Assembly: GCA_963710665.1 (NCBI GenBank) | Contig: CAVQBC010000003.1 | Coordinates: 186,001-250,000 of the forward strand | DNA from: CAVQBC01 sp963710665 | GTDB lineage: Bacteria > Actinomycetota > Thermoleophilia > Solirubrobacterales > Solirubrobacteraceae | DNA: 64,000 nucleotides | Reading direction: 5' to 3' | Part shown: positions 50,948-62,180 of the stretch, piece by piece | How the letters are laid out: the number at the start of each line of letters is the position of its first letter | How positions within the stretch are numbered: the first letter of the stretch is position 1 | Made by a program: the position numbers and the translations under genes | Notes under the pieces: generated by a model | The model's input: the letters and a program-made list of their open reading frames with translations, nothing else | Told to the model about the DNA's origin: nothing | The model's database searches: none

Positions 50948-51889
50948 GTGCGCGCCGCCGTCCTGCACGAGCATGGAGCCACGCCGGAGCTCGGCGAGTT
51001 CGACGACCCCGGCGAGACCTCCGGCGCCGCGGTGGTCGACGTCGCCGCCGCCGCGCTGCATCACTTCGACCTCCACAAGGCGTCGGGCACCTACTACACC
51101 GGCCCGCCGCCGCTGCCGTCCGTGGTCGGCAGCGACGGCGTGGGCCGCCTCGCGGACGGCCGGCGCGTCTACTTCGACCGCACCGTCGCGCCCTACGGCG
51201 CGATGGCGGAGCGCACGCTCGTCCCCGACGACGCGATGCTCGACGTCGCCGAGGGCGTCGACGACGCCGTCGCGGCGGCGCTCGGCAACACGGGCCTCGC
51301 GGGCTGGCTCGCGGTCGCGTGGCGCTCCGGGCTCGAGCCCGGCGAGACCGTCCTCGTACTCGGCGCCACGGGCGCGGTCGGGAGCATCGCGGTGCAGGCC
51401 GCGAAGCTGCTCGGCGCCGGGCGCGTCGTCGCCGCGGACCGCGGTGGCGACCGCCTGGGAGGCCTGCTGCGCCGCGGAGCGGACGCGGTGGTGGCGGTCG
51501 ACGAACCGGGCGACCTGGCCGCCGCCATCCGCGAGGCGGCCGGCGGCGAGGTCGACGTCACGATCGACATGCTGTGGGGCGCGCCCGCGCTGGCCGCCAT
51601 GCAGAACGCCGCCCGCCGCGCCCGCCACGTCGCGGTGGGCAGCGTGGCCGGCGCGGAGCTGAGCCTGCCGGCTGCGCTCCTGCGCTCCGCCTCCCTCGAC
51701 ATCCGGGGCTTCTCGGTCGCCCACCCCCCGCTCGACGTCAAGCGGGAGGCCTACCCGCTCCTCACCGAGCTCGCCGCGCGCGGCGACCTCGTCGTCGACG
51801 TCGACCGCCTTCCCCTCGACGACGTCGCGTCGGCGTGGGAGCGTCAGCGCCGGGCCGCCGGCGGCCCGAAGATGGTCCTTGTCCCCTGA
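50948..51889 (+). CDS. Zinc-independent MDR (quinone-oxidoreductase-like) protein
   Basis: The protein is 313 residues from the GTG at 50948 (VRAAVLHEHGATPEL); the open frame upstream runs into the inverted repeat and is not family-like. VLVLGATGAVGSIAVQAAKLLGA is the NADPH-binding loop, and VGSDGVGRL and GNTGLAGWLAV are conserved in the QOR group. No structural zinc Cys set is present. It likely reduces an enone or quinone with NADPH. The next gene starts 12 bases on. Confidence 0.8.
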   Translation: MRAAVLHEHGATPELGEFDDPGETSGAAVVDVAAAALHHFDLHKASGTYYTGPPPLPSVVGSDGVGRLADGRRVYFDRTVAPYGAMAERTLVPDDAMLDVAEGVDDAVAAALGNTGLAGWLAVAWRSGLEPGETVLVLGATGAVGSIAVQAAKLLGAGRVVAADRGGDRLGGLLRRGADAVVAVDEPGDLAAAIREAAGGEVDVTIDMLWGAPALAAMQNAARRARHVAVGSVAGAELSLPAALLRSASLDIRGFSVAHPPLDVKREAYPLLTELAARGDLVVDVDRLPLDDVASAWERQRRAAGGPKMVLVP

Positions 51890-51901
51890 TCAGGAGCCCC
51901 A

Positions 51902-53365
51902 GTGCCCATGAGCACCGATGCCCCCACCATCGAGCCCGGCCGTCCGATCGTCCTGCGCGGCGGGACCGTGCTGACGATGAACGACGCCCACGAGATCCTC
52001 CACGACGCGGACGTCCTCGTGGTCGGCGAGCGCCTCGAGGCGGTCGGGCCCGGGCTGGAGGTGCCGGAGGGGACCTACGAGATCGACGCTACCGGCGGCA
52101 TCGTCATGCCCGGCATGATCGACACGCACCGGCACATGTGGCAGACCGCGCTGCGCGGCTACGGCGCGGACTGGACGCTGACCCAGTACTTCGTCTGGTT
52201 CTACCTCGAGTGGGGCAAGATCTTCCGCCCGCAGGACGTCTACGCCGGGAACCTGCTGTCGGCGATCGAGTCGCTCGACGCGGGCGTGACCACGACCGTC
52301 GACTGGTCCCACGGCCTGCAGACGATCGACCACGCGGACGCCGCGGTCGACGCGCTCGAGGCGGTGCCGGGCCGCTTCGTGCTCGGCTACGGGAACCTCC
52401 AGCAGGGGCCGTGGGAGTGGTCGGCCTCCGCGGACTTCAAGAGCTTCGTCCGCCGGCGGCTCGAGGGCGGCGGCGACATGCTCGGCTTCCAGATGGCCTT
52501 CGACGTCACCGGCGATCCCGCGTTCCCGGAGAAGGCGGCCTTCGAGGTCGCGCGCGAGCTCGGCGCGCCCGTGACCACGCACGCCGGCGTGTGGGGGGCG
52601 ACCAACGACGACGGCATCCGCCTCATGCACGAGCACGGCTTCATGACGCCGGACAACATCTACGTCCACGCCGCGACGCTCGAGGAGGACTCCTACCACC
52701 GCATCGCCGCGACAGGCGGCTCCGTGTCGGTGTCGACCGAGAGCGAGCAGAGCGCCGGCCAGGGCTATCCCCCGACCTGGCGGCTGCGCAAGCACGACAT
52801 CCCGGTGTCGCTGTCGATGGACACGAGCGTGTGGTGGAGCGGCGACCTGTTCTCCGCGATGCGCGGCACGCTCGGGGCCGACCGCTCGCGCGAGCACCTC
52901 GAGGCCCACGCACAGCACGAGACCGTCACCCACCACTACCTGCGCGCCGAGCACGTGGTCGACTGGGCGACGCGCGGCGGCAGCAGGGCGCTGCGCCTCG
53001 ACTCGGTCGTCGGCAGCCTCGAGCCGGGCAAGAAGGCCGACGTCGTGCTGCTCAAGAACGACGACTCCCCGGTCATGTTCCCCGTGCTGCACCCCTACGG
53101 GCACGTCGCCTTCCAGGCCCAGCGGGCCGACGTCCACACCGTCGTGGTCAACGGGCGCGTGGTCAAGCACGCCGGCCGGCTCGTCGGCATCGACCTCCGC
53201 GCCGCGCGGCGGGCGATCGAGCAGACGGTGGAGTTCGCGATGCGCGAGATGGGCGACGAGGCGTGGACCGCCGGCATGCACCCCGACGTGCCGGAGACCA
53301 AGGTGCTCGACAACCCGTATACCTACACGGAATGGGACGCAGGCTCGGCGCAGTGGAAGCGCTGA
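51902..53365 (+). CDS. Metal-dependent amidohydrolase (chlorohydrolase/deaminase type)
   Basis: The protein is 487 residues from a GTG with AGGAG 5 bases upstream; an ATG two codons later is an alternative. Metal-site residues of the TIM-barrel amidohydrolases are in MIDTHRHMWQT (H-x-H), VTTHAGVW, YVHAATL and SMDTSVWWSG. The start VLRGGTVLTMND and the end SVVGSLEPGKKADVVLL form the composite beta-sandwich. It resembles TrzN/AtzB/8-oxoguanine-deaminase-type enzymes that deaminate or dehalogenate N-heterocycles. It precedes an intradiol dioxygenase, so it may be part of an aromatic degradation set. Confidence 0.8.
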   Translation: MPMSTDAPTIEPGRPIVLRGGTVLTMNDAHEILHDADVLVVGERLEAVGPGLEVPEGTYEIDATGGIVMPGMIDTHRHMWQTALRGYGADWTLTQYFVWFYLEWGKIFRPQDVYAGNLLSAIESLDAGVTTTVDWSHGLQTIDHADAAVDALEAVPGRFVLGYGNLQQGPWEWSASADFKSFVRRRLEGGGDMLGFQMAFDVTGDPAFPEKAAFEVARELGAPVTTHAGVWGATNDDGIRLMHEHGFMTPDNIYVHAATLEEDSYHRIAATGGSVSVSTESEQSAGQGYPPTWRLRKHDIPVSLSMDTSVWWSGDLFSAMRGTLGADRSREHLEAHAQHETVTHHYLRAEHVVDWATRGGSRALRLDSVVGSLEPGKKADVVLLKNDDSPVMFPVLHPYGHVAFQAQRADVHTVVVNGRVVKHAGRLVGIDLRAARRAIEQTVEFAMREMGDEAWTAGMHPDVPETKVLDNPYTYTEWDAGSAQWKR

Positions 53366-53387
53366 GCGCGGAGTGGAGGAGGAACCC

Positions 53388-54218
53388 GTGAGCACGACGA
53401 CAAAGACGACGACCCAGGGCGGGCGGGAGCGGATCTCGCAGGTCGCGGCCGACGTCCTCGCGGCCATCCACGAGGTGCTCGAGCGCCACCACGTCACGGA
53501 GGAGGAGTGGCACGCCGCCCTGCGCTTCCTGACCGACGTCGGCCGCCACGACGAGTTCATCCTGCTCTCCGACGTGACGCGCACCTCCGTGCTCGTCGAC
53601 CACATGACGCACTCGGCGGACGAGACCGCGACGGCGAGCGACGTCGAGGGCCCGCTCTACCGCGACGAGCCGCCGTGGCGGGAGGCCCCGGTGCGGATCT
53701 ACGAGGACTACGAGGGCATGGGCGGCGCCGAGGTGCTCTTCGTCCGCGGCCGCGTGACCTCGACCGACGGCTCCCCGCTCGCCGGCGCCGTCATCGACGT
53801 CTGGCAGACCGGCCCGGACGGCGGCTACGACATCTGGGACGAGCGCCAGCCGGACTTCAACTTCCGCGGGCGCTTCCGCGTGCCCGAGTCCGGCTCCTAC
53901 GAGTTCCAGACGATGCTCCCGAAGCCCTACACGGTGCCCACCGAAGGGCCGGTCGGCCGCTACCTCGAGGCGGTCGGCCAGCATCCGTGGCGCCCGGCGC
54001 ACATCCACTTCAAGGTGACCGCCGACGGCCACAAGCCGCTCGTCACGCAGGTCTTCTTCCCGGACGACCCGTACCTGGACAACGACACCATCGGCGCGGT
54101 CAAGGAGGCGCTCGTGCGGCCGCTCGAGCGCCACGACGACGAGGCGGAGCTCGCCGCGCGCGGGCTCGCCGCCCCCTTCGTCACCTGCGACTTCGACATC
54201 TGCCTGCGCCGGGGCTGA
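53388..54218 (+). CDS. Intradiol ring-cleavage dioxygenase (catechol/hydroxyquinol 1,2-dioxygenase)
   Basis: The protein is 276 residues from GTG with GGAGGAGGA upstream. An N-terminal helical dimerisation domain (about 1-100) is followed by the beta-sandwich with DVEGPLYRDEPP, VIDVWQTGPDGGYD, the Fe ligands Tyr in LPKPYTVP and His in RPAHIHFKV, and VTQVFFPDDPYLDND. The dimer domain with this Fe set fits hydroxyquinol or catechol 1,2-dioxygenase. It cleaves a dihydroxylated ring to a muconate-type acid with Fe(III) and O2. Confidence 0.85.
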   Translation: MSTTTKTTTQGGRERISQVAADVLAAIHEVLERHHVTEEEWHAALRFLTDVGRHDEFILLSDVTRTSVLVDHMTHSADETATASDVEGPLYRDEPPWREAPVRIYEDYEGMGGAEVLFVRGRVTSTDGSPLAGAVIDVWQTGPDGGYDIWDERQPDFNFRGRFRVPESGSYEFQTMLPKPYTVPTEGPVGRYLEAVGQHPWRPAHIHFKVTADGHKPLVTQVFFPDDPYLDNDTIGAVKEALVRPLERHDDEAELAARGLAAPFVTCDFDICLRRG

Positions 54219-54285
54219 GCCCGGGACCGATCAGTTTCGGGCCCGCCGCCGGTCATTGGACGCAAAGACCGGCAGGAGGTGCCGC

Positions 54286-55047
54286 ATGCTGCTCGAGAAC
54301 AAGATCGCGGTGATCTACGGCGGAGGCGGCGGGGTCGGGAGCGCGGTCGCGCGCGCCTTCGCCCGCGAGGGCGCGAGCGTGTACCTCGCAGGGCGCACGC
54401 AGGCCACGCTCGACGCGGTCGCCGCGGAGATCCGGGCCGCCGGCGGGACCGCCGAGACCGCGGTGGTGGACGCCCTCGACGAGGCAGCGGTCGACCGCCA
54501 CGCCGACGCCGTCGCCGCCGAGGCGGGCGGGATCGACATCTCGTTCAACCTCATCGCCCACCCCTACACCCACGGAACGCCGCTCGCCGAGATGTCCGTC
54601 GAGGACTTCATGGCGCCGGTGGACACCGCCGCGCGGACGACCTTCATCACCGCCCGGGCGGCCGCGCGCCACATGATCCCCCGCCGCTCGGGCGTGATCC
54701 TCGCCTTCGGCGGCCCCGGCGACCGCAGCGGCCCGCTGCGCGACTACTTCCTGGGCGGCACGCAGGTCGCCTTCGACGCGATCGAGACCATGCGCCGCCA
54801 GCTCGCCGTCGAGCTCGGCCCCCACGGGATCCGCGTGGTCACGCTCGCCTCCGGCGGGATCCCGGAGACGATGCCCGACTTCGACGGCCGGCAGGAGGTG
54901 GTCGACATGATCGAGGCCCAGACGCTGCTCGGCCGCGCCGCAACGCTCGAGGACGTCGGCAACGCGGCCGTCTTCGCCGCCTCGGACTGGGCGCGCAGCG
55001 TGACCGCGGCGATCGTCAACGTGAGCTGCGGGGCGCTGATCGACTAG
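54286..55047 (+). CDS. SDR-fold protein lacking the classical catalytic Tyr-x3-Lys
   Basis: The protein is 253 residues with AGGAGG upstream. The cofactor loop is altered (VIYGGGGGVGSAVARAF), N-terminal AGRTQATLD and IRAAGG are typical, and HGIRVVTLASGGIPET is at the expected place. In the active-site stretch, where YxxxK should be, the sequence is LRDYFLGGTQVAFDAIE, without the Lys. It may bind NAD(P) but act by another mechanism or as a non-redox member. It is convergent with glutamate decarboxylase. Confidence 0.75.
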   Translation: MLLENKIAVIYGGGGGVGSAVARAFAREGASVYLAGRTQATLDAVAAEIRAAGGTAETAVVDALDEAAVDRHADAVAAEAGGIDISFNLIAHPYTHGTPLAEMSVEDFMAPVDTAARTTFITARAAARHMIPRRSGVILAFGGPGDRSGPLRDYFLGGTQVAFDAIETMRRQLAVELGPHGIRVVTLASGGIPETMPDFDGRQEVVDMIEAQTLLGRAATLEDVGNAAVFAASDWARSVTAAIVNVSCGALID

Positions 55048-55054
55048 CGCGCGC

Positions 55055-56427
55055 TCAGTAGCCGAAGCCGGTCTTCACGCGCCGGCGGTCGAGCTCGTGC
55101 AGCCCGCCCTTCTTCTCGAGGGTCTCGCACGCCTCGGCGATGTCGGCCGCGAGCGTCGTGGCCAGCGAGTGGCCGAGCGTCTGCTTGACGAGCGCGCGCA
55201 TGATCGTGACGTCCTGCGCGTTCGGCGGCAGCGTGTAGGCGGGCAGCATCCAGCCGCGCTCGGCGGCGAGCTGGGAGGCGATGTCGAACTCGTCGTAGGG
55301 CTGCTCCTCGGCGAGCTTGAAGGCGACCAGCGGCAGCTGCTCGGCGCGCTCCTGCCCCGACGAGCACGAACTTGCCCGTCGCCACGATCTCGCTCGGCCA
55401 GCGCGCGGGCGTTGGCCCGCATCGTCTCCATGATGTAGCGGTAGCCCTCGTGGCCGTAGCGCACGAAGTTGTAGTACTGGGCGAGCACCATCGCGACGCC
55501 CGTCGAGAAGTTCAGCGTGAACGTCGCGTCGCGCTTGCCGAGGTAGTTCTCGTAGAAGACGAGGTCCTCGGGCAGGTCGCTGCTCTCGCGGAACACGAGC
55601 CAGCCGAGGCCGGGGTAGACGAGCCCGTACTTGTGGCCCGAGACGTTGATCGAGCGGACCCGCTCCAGGCGGAAGTCCCACGGCGAGTCGGGGTAGAGGA
55701 ACGGCCACACGAAGCCGCCGCTGGCGCCGTCGATGTGCAGCGGCACGTCGAGGCCCTTGTCGTCGTGGAGGCGGACGAGCAGGTCGTTGATGCCGACGAT
55801 GTCGTCGGCGTGGCCGGTGAACGTCGTCCCGAGCACGGCCGCGACGCCGATCGTGTTCTCGTCGACGTGCGGCTCGACGTCCTCGGGGCCGATCGTGAGC
55901 TTGTCGTCCTGCAGCGGGATGATCCGCGGCTCGACGTCGAAGTAGCGGCAGAACTTCTCCCAGACCACGTGCACGTCGCCGCCGAAGACGAGGTTCGGCC
56001 GGTCGGTCGACAGCCCCGCCGCCTCGCGCCGCTCGCGCCACTTCCACTTCAGCGACAGCGCGCCGAGCATGATCGCCTCCGAGGACCCCTGGGTGCGCGT
56101 GCCGGTCGTCGGCCCCGGGGCGTGGAAGAGGTCGGCCAGCATGCGGATGCACCGCTGCTCGATCAGCGCGGTCTGCGGGTACTCGGCATGGTCGATGTAG
56201 TTGCGGTGCAGGTTGTCGGCGATGATCCGCTGCGCCTCGGGCTCCATCCACGTCGTCACGAACGTGGCCAGGTTGCGCAGCGGGATGCCGTCGAGCACCA
56301 GCTCCTCGCCGACCAGCCGCATGGCGTCGGCGGCCGGCATCCCCTCCGCGGGCAGCCGGTCGTCCGGCGCGTCGCTGAGCAGGAAGGCGTTCCCGTACCG
56401 GGCGCCGTCTTGGCTGGTCACGGTCAT
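55055..56427 (-). CDS. gadB: Glutamate decarboxylase (two frameshifts near 55.36-55.39 kb)
   Basis: The corrected product is about 456 residues, the usual GadB length. From the ATG at 56427 (GAGGAG upstream) the frame gives MRLVGEELVLDGIPLRN-type sequence, TRTQGSSEAIMLGALSLKWKW, HIDGASGGFVWPF and the PLP Lys in INVSGHKYGLVYPG. Near 55385 one extra base and near 55363 another shift the frame within about 25 bases; after them PLVAFKLAEEQPYDEFDIASQLAAERGW and the C-terminus KTGFGY are intact. It converts glutamate to GABA and consumes a proton. The shifts look technical. Its ATG overlaps the stop of the upstream membrane-protein gene. Confidence 0.8.
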
Positions 56428-57355
56428 GTCGAGCTCTCCTCGGTCGGCGGGGGGCTGCCGGGCGCATCAGACCGCTGCGGGCGCCGCGCCGCATCATCCG
56501 GAGCGGATGAACCGGGGTCTTCCGGGCGCGCCGCCTCGGGGATCAGCAGGATCGCGCCCGCCAGGAAGCACAAGCGCGCCCGCGGCGGTCCCCGCGTTGG
56601 CGATCGCGGCGCTGACGGGCTCCGCGGTGGAGGGCTCGATCAGCGACGTGACGGCGGAGACGCCGAACGCGACGGACCCCGCAAGGTTCAGCGCGACGAT
56701 CCGCCAGGACAGCGAGCGGGCGCGCAGGCAGACCCAGCGGTGGCACACCTCGGCGTAGGCGAGCTCGCTGGCGAGCAGGAAGCAGATCGAGCCGAAGGCG
56801 TTCGGCGCCCACACGCGCCGGTTGGTCTGGTGGACGTCGAAGCCGCGCCGCATCGCCTCGAAGGTGCTGATGTTGAAGAGCACGGTGCCGGCGAGCTGGA
56901 TCGCGGACGCCAGCCAGTCGATGCGCCGCGGCTCCCACGATGCGGGCCGCCACCGCCTGGGCCTGCTGCATCGGCCCGTGCTCGACGTTGACCGCCTCGC
57001 TGTACTGGAGGTAGGCCGCCGCGGTGAAGAACACCGAGCCGACGAAGTACGTGATCCCGATGGCGGGCCGCGACGCCGACAACCACTGGGACGCGATCGC
57101 CGCGACCGCGAAGCACGTCGAGCCCACCGCGAAGAGCGCGCCTATCCACCATGCCAGGCGGTCCGGGCGCCACCAGACGCCGGTGCGCCCGCCCGTATCG
57201 GCCTTGCGGTGCCGGCGGGACCGACGCTGCACGAGCGTCCCGTCCGGGGCCCGCAGGACCTCCTTCGTGACGAACGGCCCGGGGCCGTCCACCGACACCC
57301 GCTCCCACCCCTCCGGAAGCGCGGCGCCGCCGCGGGCCTCGGCCGCCGTCGTCAT
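56424..57355 (-). CDS. Six-segment membrane protein co-transcribed with gadB (two frameshifts)
   Basis: Three frames join into one product of about 310 residues. From the ATG at 57355 a soluble N-terminus leads to WWIGALFAVGSTCFAVAAIA and AIGITYFVGSVFFTAAAYL. After a one-base shift near 56935 it continues as WEPRRIDWLASAIQLAGTVLFN and FGSICFLLASELAY, and after a shift near 56570 as CFLAGAILLIPEA and a polar tail whose TGA overlaps the gadB ATG (ATGA). I recognise no family (possibly a YrhK-like repeat membrane protein). The exact overlap supports the reconstruction. Confidence 0.6.
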
Positions 57356-57441
57356 GTGGATTTCCCCCGCAAACGCTGGCAGAATACGGCAGCATCCCCG
57401 CCGTGGGGATGCGGTTGCAGCAACGATCGAGAGGAGCTCAT

Positions 57442-58041
57442 ATGAGCAGCTCAGCCGCTTCCCCGGACTTCGGCCCCGGAGTCGGGGTGCCGCAGGCCGA
57501 GGCCGCGGCGCACGAGGTCAGCCGCTTCTGGTGGGTCTGGCTCGTCGTCGGCGTGGCGTGGATCGTCGCGGCGCTCGTGGTGCTGCAGTTCGACCAGGCG
57601 TCGGTGACCACGATCGGGATCATCATCGGCCTGATGTTCGTCTTCGCGGGCGCCCAGCAGCTGACGCTCGCGACCGTCGCGGACTCGTGGCGCTGGCTGT
57701 GGGCGTTGTTCGGCGTGCTGTTCGTGATCGCCGGCGTCATCTGCTTCATCAATCCCGAGGCCACCTTCGCCGGCCTGGCCGACATCCTCGGGTTCCTGTT
57801 CCTGTGCGTCGGGATCTGGTGGACGATCCAGGCGTTCGTCGAGAAGGACGTCAACCCGTTGTGGTGGCTCGGACTCACTGCGGGCGTCCTGATGGTGATC
57901 CTGGCGTTCTGGACCAGCGGCCAGTTCTTCATCGAGAAGGCGTACACGCTGCTCGTCTTCGCGGGCATCTGGGCGCTGATGCAGGGCGTCACCGACATCG
58001 TCCGCGCGTTCGCGATCCGGGGGCTGCGCGACCGGATCTGA
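57442..58041 (+). CDS. HdeD/DUF308-family membrane protein
   Basis: The protein is 199 residues with GAGGAG before the ATG. Six membrane segments follow a short polar N-terminus: WWVWLVVGVAWIVAALVVL, VTTIGIIIGLMFVFAGAQQL, WLWALFGVLFVIAGVICFI, LADILGFLFLCVGIWWTIQAF, WLGLTAGVLMVILAFW and LLVFAGIWALMQGVTDIVRAF. HdeD proteins belong to acid-stress responses in enterobacteria; here the gene is divergent from the gadB unit. Confidence 0.8.
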   Translation: MSSSAASPDFGPGVGVPQAEAAAHEVSRFWWVWLVVGVAWIVAALVVLQFDQASVTTIGIIIGLMFVFAGAQQLTLATVADSWRWLWALFGVLFVIAGVICFINPEATFAGLADILGFLFLCVGIWWTIQAFVEKDVNPLWWLGLTAGVLMVILAFWTSGQFFIEKAYTLLVFAGIWALMQGVTDIVRAFAIRGLRDRI

Positions 58042-58043
58042 CC

Positions 58044-58397
58044 ATGCCCCACGCCCACGCGCTCGTCGACGAGGTCGCCAACGAGCTCGACACCTGGCCC
58101 GGCGTCCACATCGGCCGCCGGGCCGACGGCGCCGCGATCGTCCGCTACGAGTCGCTCGAGCTCGGGGTCCTGTACCGCGACCGCGGGGTCGCCGAGCTGT
58201 CGTTCTGGTACCCGGAGCACGACGCGCTGGTGGAGCACGGCGACGCCGAGCCCGCGGACCCCGCACCGGAGTCCGAGCGGGTCACCCATCGCATCGAAGG
58301 TCCGTCGGACGTGACCGCGGTGCTCGCGCTCTTCGATCGCCGCTACCGCGACCTCCGCGGCGAGGACGAGCCGTACGCGTCGGAGGACCCGGCCTGA
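58044..58397 (+). CDS. Small DUF5519 (luciferase-domain)-like protein
   Basis: The protein is 117 residues and starts 2 bases after the HdeD stop. ELDTWPGVHIGRRADGAAIVRYESLELGVLYRDRGVAELSF-like sequence resembles the small "luciferase domain"/DUF5519 proteins, which have no established enzyme activity. No membrane segment. Position suggests co-transcription with HdeD. Confidence 0.5.
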   Translation: MPHAHALVDEVANELDTWPGVHIGRRADGAAIVRYESLELGVLYRDRGVAELSFWYPEHDALVEHGDAEPADPAPESERVTHRIEGPSDVTAVLALFDRRYRDLRGEDEPYASEDPA

Positions 58398-58407
58398 GGA
58401 GCGGACT

Positions 58408-59211
58408 CACTCGACCTGCAGCCCCTCGATCCCAGGCATGGGGTCGGGGAGCTGCGGGTCGATCCGCTCGAGGGCGTCGAGCAGCAGCTCGCGCCGTCGC
58501 CAGGCTCTTGACCCAGTTGCGGTCGGCGGGGACGACGTGCCACGGCGCCCACTCGGTCGAGGTCGCGGTCAGCACGCGCTCGTAGGCGGCGATGAAGTCG
58601 TCGAAGCGCTTGCGCGTCTCGAGGTCGCCCGGGTCGAACTTCCACCGCTTCTCCGGGTTGTCGATGCGCTCCTGGAGGCGCGTGCGCTGCTCCTCCTTGG
58701 AGACGTTGAGGAACACCTTGACGATCGACGTGCCCTCGTCGGTGAGCATCCGCTCCCACTCGCGGATGTGGCCCGGCCGGCGGTCCGTCACCTCCTCCGG
58801 CGCGAGGTCGAGCACGCGCACCGTGACGGCGTCCTCGTAGTGCGAGCGATTGAAGATCCCGATGTCGCCGCGCGCGGGGACGTTGGCGTGCACGCGCCAG
58901 AGGTAGTCGTGCGCGAGCTCGGTGACCGTCGGGGCCTTGAACGACGTGACCCGGCAGCCCTGCGGGTTGAGCCCGCTGAACACGGACTTGATGACGCCGT
59001 CCTTGCCGGACGCGTCGAGCCCCTGGAGGACCACCAGGACGCTGTGCTCGGCCTCGGCGTACAGCCGCCGCTGGAGCATCGCGAGGCGCTCGCCCACCTC
59101 CCGCAGCCGCTCCTTCCCCGCCTGCTTCGAACCGAGCCCGAGCGTGTCGCGCGCGTCGCGGCTCGCGATTCCCGGCTCGGTCCCCGGCTCCACCCGCAGC
59201 TGTTCGATCAT
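58408..59211 (-). CDS. ppk2: Polyphosphate kinase 2 (one frameshift near the C-terminus)
   Basis: The corrected product is about 267 residues. Walker A is in LQGLDASGKDGVIKSVFSG, then IFNRSHYEDAV and RIREWERML-type lid sequence (HIREWERMLTDEG), KRWKFDPGDLETRKRFDDF and WHVVPADRNWVKSLAT. Near 58497 one base shifts the frame; the true end RELLLDALERIDPQLPD…GLQVE reaches the TGA at 58408. Without correction the frame runs on with Arg-rich sequence over the neighbouring gene. PPK2 transfers phosphate between polyphosphate and nucleotides or AMP. Confidence 0.8.
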
Positions 59212-59252
59212 GGGGCGATGCTAGGTCGTCACACCCCGCCGCACACCGGGCA

Positions 59253-59258
59253 TAGACT
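59253..59258 (+). promoter_or_regulatory. -10 box for a leaderless HerA-like transcript
   Basis: TAGACT ends 6 bases before the GTG at 59265; there is no ribosome-binding site. It lies in the 53-base divergent region with ppk2. Confidence 0.4.
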
Positions 59259-59264
59259 CGCCGG

Positions 59265-61639
<2,375 letters not shown>

Positions 61640-61643
<4 letters not shown>

Positions 61644-62142
61644 GGTTCCGCGACCGCGCGAGGCTCGACCCGTCGCAGATCGACGACCGGCGCGGTCGCG
61701 GGCGCATCCCGGGCGCCGGACGCGTGCCGGGGGCGACCGCTTCGGCGCCACCGGGGGCCCGTTCTCGCAGGCCTACGTCCTCGCGCACGAGTACGGCCAT
61801 CACGTGCAGAACCTCACCGGTGTCCTGGGGCGCGGCTCGAGCCAGGCGGGCCCGCAGGGGCGCTCGGTGCGCACGGAGCTGCAGGCCGACTGCTTCGCCG
61901 GCCTGTGGGCGCACGACGCCGTGGCCACGGGGTACCTCGAGCAGCTCACCGAGCAGGACATCGCCGACGGGCTCGACGCCGCCGCCGCGGTCGGCGACGA
62001 CCGCATCCAGGAGCGCCTCCAGGGCCGCGTGACCCCGGAGACCTGGACGCACGGCTCATCGGCCCAGCGCCGGCGGTGGTTCACGACCGGCTACCGGACC
62101 GGGCGCATCGGCGCCTGCGACACCTTCCGCGGGGAGATCTGA
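61640..62142 (+). pseudogene. YpfJ/KPN_02809-type neutral zinc metallopeptidase, internally deleted and frameshifted
   Basis: The ATG overlaps the HerA-like stop. The first residues MRFRDRARLDPSQIDDRRG are the family N-terminus. Soon after, the frame changes and sequence resumes at GDRFGATGGPFSQAYVLAHEYGHHVQNL, which carries the zinc site HEYGHH, and continues to CDTFRGEI as in full-length members, including the third-ligand region ELQADCFAGLWA. The stretch of roughly 120 residues that normally holds the membrane segment and the DCRTGADAN-type region is missing. This is a true deletion or a collapsed assembly. Confidence 0.65.
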
Positions 62143-62168
62143 CGGAGGGGCGCCGCGGCGCCCCTCCG
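62143..62168. terminator. Bidirectional hairpin between convergent genes
   Basis: CGGAGGGGCGCC (62143-62154) pairs perfectly with GGCGCCCCTCCG (62157-62168). It starts directly after the stop of the metallopeptidase and ends 12 bases before the stop of the convergent cyclase-family gene. No T tract follows on either strand. Confidence 0.6.
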
Positions 62169-62180
62169 CGGTGCGCGCGT

